8,710 nt of DNA from Candidatus Aminicenans sakinawicola JGI OTU-1. Lineage in GTDB: Bacteria; Acidobacteriota; Aminicenantia; Aminicenantales; Aminicenantaceae. Shown here piece by piece: positions 7,062-8,710 of the stretch; within the stretch, counting starts at the first letter, position 1; each line of letters starts with the position of its first letter. The stretch is from positions 1 through 8,710 of the forward strand of contig AWNV01000035.1 in the NCBI GenBank assembly GCA_000493965.1, read 5' to 3'. Below the pieces are notes generated by a model. That model saw only the letters and a list, made by a program, of their open reading frames with translations, did no database searches and was not told the DNA's origin. The translations under genes were made by a program, and so were the position numbers.

Positions 7062-7796
7062 ATGTCAAAAAATAATCTTTTGTCAAAAAATAATCTTTTC
7101 AAATGTACATTTTATCTTCTCCTTTTTCTTAACATCTTCTTTTTGAGTTCCATTATATCTTATCAAATAACTGTAAGAGGAGAGATGGTCGTAGTCCCTG
7201 ATCTGTTTGGCAAAACACTGGAGGAAGCAAAACAGGAATTGGCAAAAGAAAAATTAGTTATTATCCAAAGCGAAGTGCAACTCCATGAATATTTAGAAGA
7301 TGGAAAAATCATTTCCCAGGACATTCTTCCAAATTCAAGGGTAAAGATCAATAAACAAGTAAAAGTTATTCTGAGTTCTGGCAAAGAAAAAATAGTTATC
7401 CCTCAATTCCTTGGGAGAAGTCTCCAGACTGTAAGCAACGAACTTAAAGACATAGGATTAAGGAAAGGCAATATTTCACACGTTCATACTTCCAAGTATG
7501 CTGCCGGAAAAATAATTGCTCAATTTCCTCTTCCTTTTGAAGAAGCTGGGAAAAACTTCCGCATTAGCTTTCTTGTTAGCCAGGGAGAAAAGGAAAAAAA
7601 ATATCTCATGCCCGATCTACTCGGAAAACACTCCTCATCTATCATTGCAAAACTAAAGGAACTGGAATTCAATATAGGAGATATACGCTATTCTTTTTAT
7701 CCGGGCCTCGATACAGGGATTATTATCAATCAATTTCCCCATCCGGGCGCACGAATCCAGAAAAGAAACCTAATCACTCTTGAGGTAAGTAAATAA
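7062..7796 (+). CDS. Membrane-anchored protein with three PASTA domains
   Basis: The 244-residue protein has a short cytoplasmic N-terminus, one membrane helix (about 15-36) and three consecutive PASTA repeats facing the periplasm, at about 43-107, 111-175 and 181-243. Each begins with a [VIM]P-x-[LF]-x-G core (VPDLFG, IPQFLG, MPDLLG) and ends in a beta-strand before the next. PASTA domains are known from the extracellular parts of Ser/Thr kinases and penicillin-binding proteins, where they sense or bind muropeptides or beta-lactams. Here there is no kinase or transpeptidase domain, so this is a stand-alone sensor, anchor or scaffold of unknown partner. ATG 7062 has no clear ribosome binding site and is followed by the tandem duplication. 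It is the first gene of an operon: its TAA shares one base with the rpe start, and the rpe ribosome binding site lies within it. Confidence 0.85.
   Translation: MSKNNLLSKNNLFKCTFYLLLFLNIFFLSSIISYQITVRGEMVVVPDLFGKTLEEAKQELAKEKLVIIQSEVQLHEYLEDGKIISQDILPNSRVKINKQVKVILSSGKEKIVIPQFLGRSLQTVSNELKDIGLRKGNISHVHTSKYAAGKIIAQFPLPFEEAGKNFRISFLVSQGEKEKKYLMPDLLGKHSSSIIAKLKELEFNIGDIRYSFYPGLDTGIIINQFPHPGARIQKRNLITLEVSK
7063..7099 (+). repeat. 18-bp tandem duplication at the PASTA gene start
   Basis: TGTCAAAAAATAATCTTT at 7063-7080 is repeated exactly at 7081-7098, with one further matching T at 7099. It lies in frame and duplicates the residues SKNNLL/SKNNLF directly after the initiator methionine. The second copy also recreates a possible TTG start at 7080. 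Just upstream, TTGTAATAAT occurs at 7027-7036 and again at 7044-7053. Confidence 0.9.
7782..7786 (+). promoter_or_regulatory. Ribosome binding site of rpe inside the PASTA gene
   Basis: GAGGT lies nine bases ahead of ATG 7796, within the last codons of the PASTA gene. Together with the one-base stop/start overlap it supports co-transcription and coupled translation. Confidence 0.55.
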
Positions 7797-8464
7797 TGAT
7801 TCAGATTGCCCCCTCAATTCTTTCTGCAGATTTTTCAAGAATCGCAGAGGCAGTCAAACTCGCAGAAAAAGCAGGAGCTGACTTGATTCACATCGATATT
7901 ATGGACGGACACTTTGTACCTAATCTGACGTTTGGACCTAAGTTGGTAGCCTCCCTCAGAGAAAAAACTTCCCTTCCTCTGGATGTTCATCTAATGGTGG
8001 AAAATCCAAGGTTTTTCATTCCATTATTCCATGAGGCCGGGGCAGACTGGATTTCCATCCATATTGAAAATTCCGTCCACATTCATAAAGATATCACACT
8101 CATTAAAGAATTAGATAGAAAAGCAGGCCTTGCCATTAATCCTGGGACTCCATTTCATCTTATAAACGATATTGTCCAGGAACTTGATTATGTCCTTCTC
8201 ATGACTGTTAATCCAGGCTGGGGGGGGCAGGGATTTATCGAATCCTGTCATGCAAAAATATCCAATCTCAAGAAGATGTTAACGCATCAAAATATTGATA
8301 TCCCTATTGAAATAGATGGAGGAGTAACATACGAAAATATGGAAAAGCTCATCAAAGATGGCGCAGAGATTTTTGTTGCAGGTTCTAGCATCTTCAATGA
8401 TAAAAACCCCGCAGAAATGATCATTAAGATGAAAAAACTGGCCAAAAAATACAATCAACAATGA
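7796..8464 (+). CDS. rpe: Ribulose-phosphate 3-epimerase
   Basis: This cytoplasmic TIM-barrel enzyme interconverts D-ribulose 5-phosphate and D-xylulose 5-phosphate in the pentose phosphate pathway. The 222-residue length is normal. The family motifs are intact: SILSADF at 7-13, HIDIMDG-HFVPN at 32-43, HLMV at 65-68, NPGWGGQGF at 139-147 and EIDGGV at 172-177. The expected metal ligands His32, Asp34, His65 and Asp174 are present; Asp34 and Asp174 are also the expected acid/base pair. A run of eight G bases at 8220-8227 encodes part of the phosphate-binding loop. The start overlaps the PASTA stop by one base and the stop overlaps the following gene as ATGA. Confidence 0.97.
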   Translation: MIQIAPSILSADFSRIAEAVKLAEKAGADLIHIDIMDGHFVPNLTFGPKLVASLREKTSLPLDVHLMVENPRFFIPLFHEAGADWISIHIENSVHIHKDITLIKELDRKAGLAINPGTPFHLINDIVQELDYVLLMTVNPGWGGQGFIESCHAKISNLKKMLTHQNIDIPIEIDGGVTYENMEKLIKDGAEIFVAGSSIFNDKNPAEMIIKMKKLAKKYNQQ

Positions 8465-8710
8465 ACTGTCTAGTCACAGGAGCAGCAGGATTTATAGGTT
8501 CCCACCTATGTAGAAGACTTCTCAAAGAAGGATTTTATGTCACTGGCATCGACTCTTTTACAAGTTTTTATCCAAAGTGGATCAAGGAGAGAAATATTCA
8601 GCCCTTCTTGAATGAGAAAAAGTTCGAATTTATTGCAGAAGACATAAATACTCTGAGCCTGAAAAAGCTGCTACAAAAAGCAGATTATGTTTTCCACATT
8701 GCAGCTCAAG
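8461..8710 (+). CDS. NAD-dependent nucleotide-sugar epimerase/dehydratase, N-terminal part
   Basis: Only the first 83 codons are in the window. They encode an extended-type short-chain dehydrogenase N-terminus: the dinucleotide-binding glycine motif GAAGFIGSHL at 7-16, an acidic residue at the end of the second strand (Asp31 in GIDSF) that favours NAD over NADP, and VFHIAAQ, the fourth-strand motif. The segment SFTSFYPKWIKERNI resembles UDP-glucose/UDP-glucuronate 4-epimerase relatives, so a nucleotide-sugar 4-epimerase for surface polysaccharide is the best guess. Substrate-determining and catalytic residues (Ser/Thr, YxxxK) lie beyond the edge. There is no ribosome binding site of its own; the ATG overlaps the rpe TGA by four bases in total (ATGA), so translation is probably coupled. 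Confidence 0.88.
   Translation, partial: MNCLVTGAAGFIGSHLCRRLLKEGFYVTGIDSFTSFYPKWIKERNIQPFLNEKKFEFIAEDINTLSLKKLLQKADYVFHIAAQ

Noticed and set aside
1..8710. CRISPR array, toxin-antitoxin, prophage, insertion sequence or defence island
   Set aside because: No regularly spaced repeats, no transposase or integrase motifs, no small paired ORFs with recognisable toxin or antitoxin features, and no terminal inverted repeats were seen.
1..8710. tRNA or rRNA genes
   Set aside because: No T-loop GTTCRANNC with matching acceptor stem in the intergenic regions, and no rRNA-like conserved segments were recognised.

Overview
The window is AT-rich DNA from what looks like a Gram-negative anaerobic bacterium. 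Outer-membrane proteins with signal peptides, a TonB-dependent-receptor-type barrel with an N-terminal carboxypeptidase-regulatory-like domain, a membrane Fe-S oxidoreductase of the ETF:menaquinone oxidoreductase/HdrD type, and a stand-alone PASTA protein next to rpe together suggest the Acidobacteriota/Aminicenantes neighbourhood. This placement is inference from gene content, with no marker gene to confirm it.

Layout. Bases 1-98 are compositionally distinct (about 50% GC, followed by about 22% GC over 101-160) and may be the end of an unidentified upstream element. Bases 99-220 hold a candidate promoter (TTGACA, 18 bp spacer, GATTAT) overlapped by a perfect 11-bp inverted repeat. A plus-strand block of three tightly packed genes follows: a TonB-dependent-receptor-like outer membrane protein that appears to start at a CTG codon (221-3007), a predicted outer-membrane beta-barrel protein of unknown function overlapping it by 11 bp (2997-3818), and a membrane-anchored (Fe-S)-binding oxidoreductase with two ferredoxin-type clusters and two CCG domains (3829-5850). 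Convergent to it, with a single base between the stop codons, is a threonine aldolase gene (ltaE, 5852-6886, minus strand) with its own promoter and a strong ribosome binding site. A 175-bp divergent intergenic region leads to a second plus-strand operon: a membrane-anchored triple-PASTA protein (7062-7796), ribulose-phosphate 3-epimerase (rpe, 7796-8464) and the start of a nucleotide-sugar epimerase (8461 to the window edge), joined by 1- and 4-bp overlaps.

How they may work together. The first operon pairs envelope proteins with a quinone-linked electron-transfer protein, the type that accepts electrons from electron-transferring flavoprotein during acyl-CoA oxidation. Whether the pairing is functional or only positional cannot be decided from sequence. 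The second operon combines a periplasmic, possibly peptidoglycan-binding protein with pentose-phosphate and nucleotide-sugar enzymes, consistent with envelope and carbohydrate housekeeping. I see no tRNA, rRNA, CRISPR array, insertion sequence or recognisable defence system. The most unusual points are the CTG start, the dyad over its promoter, the tandem duplication at the PASTA gene start, and the uncharacterised His/Asp-rich barrel protein.
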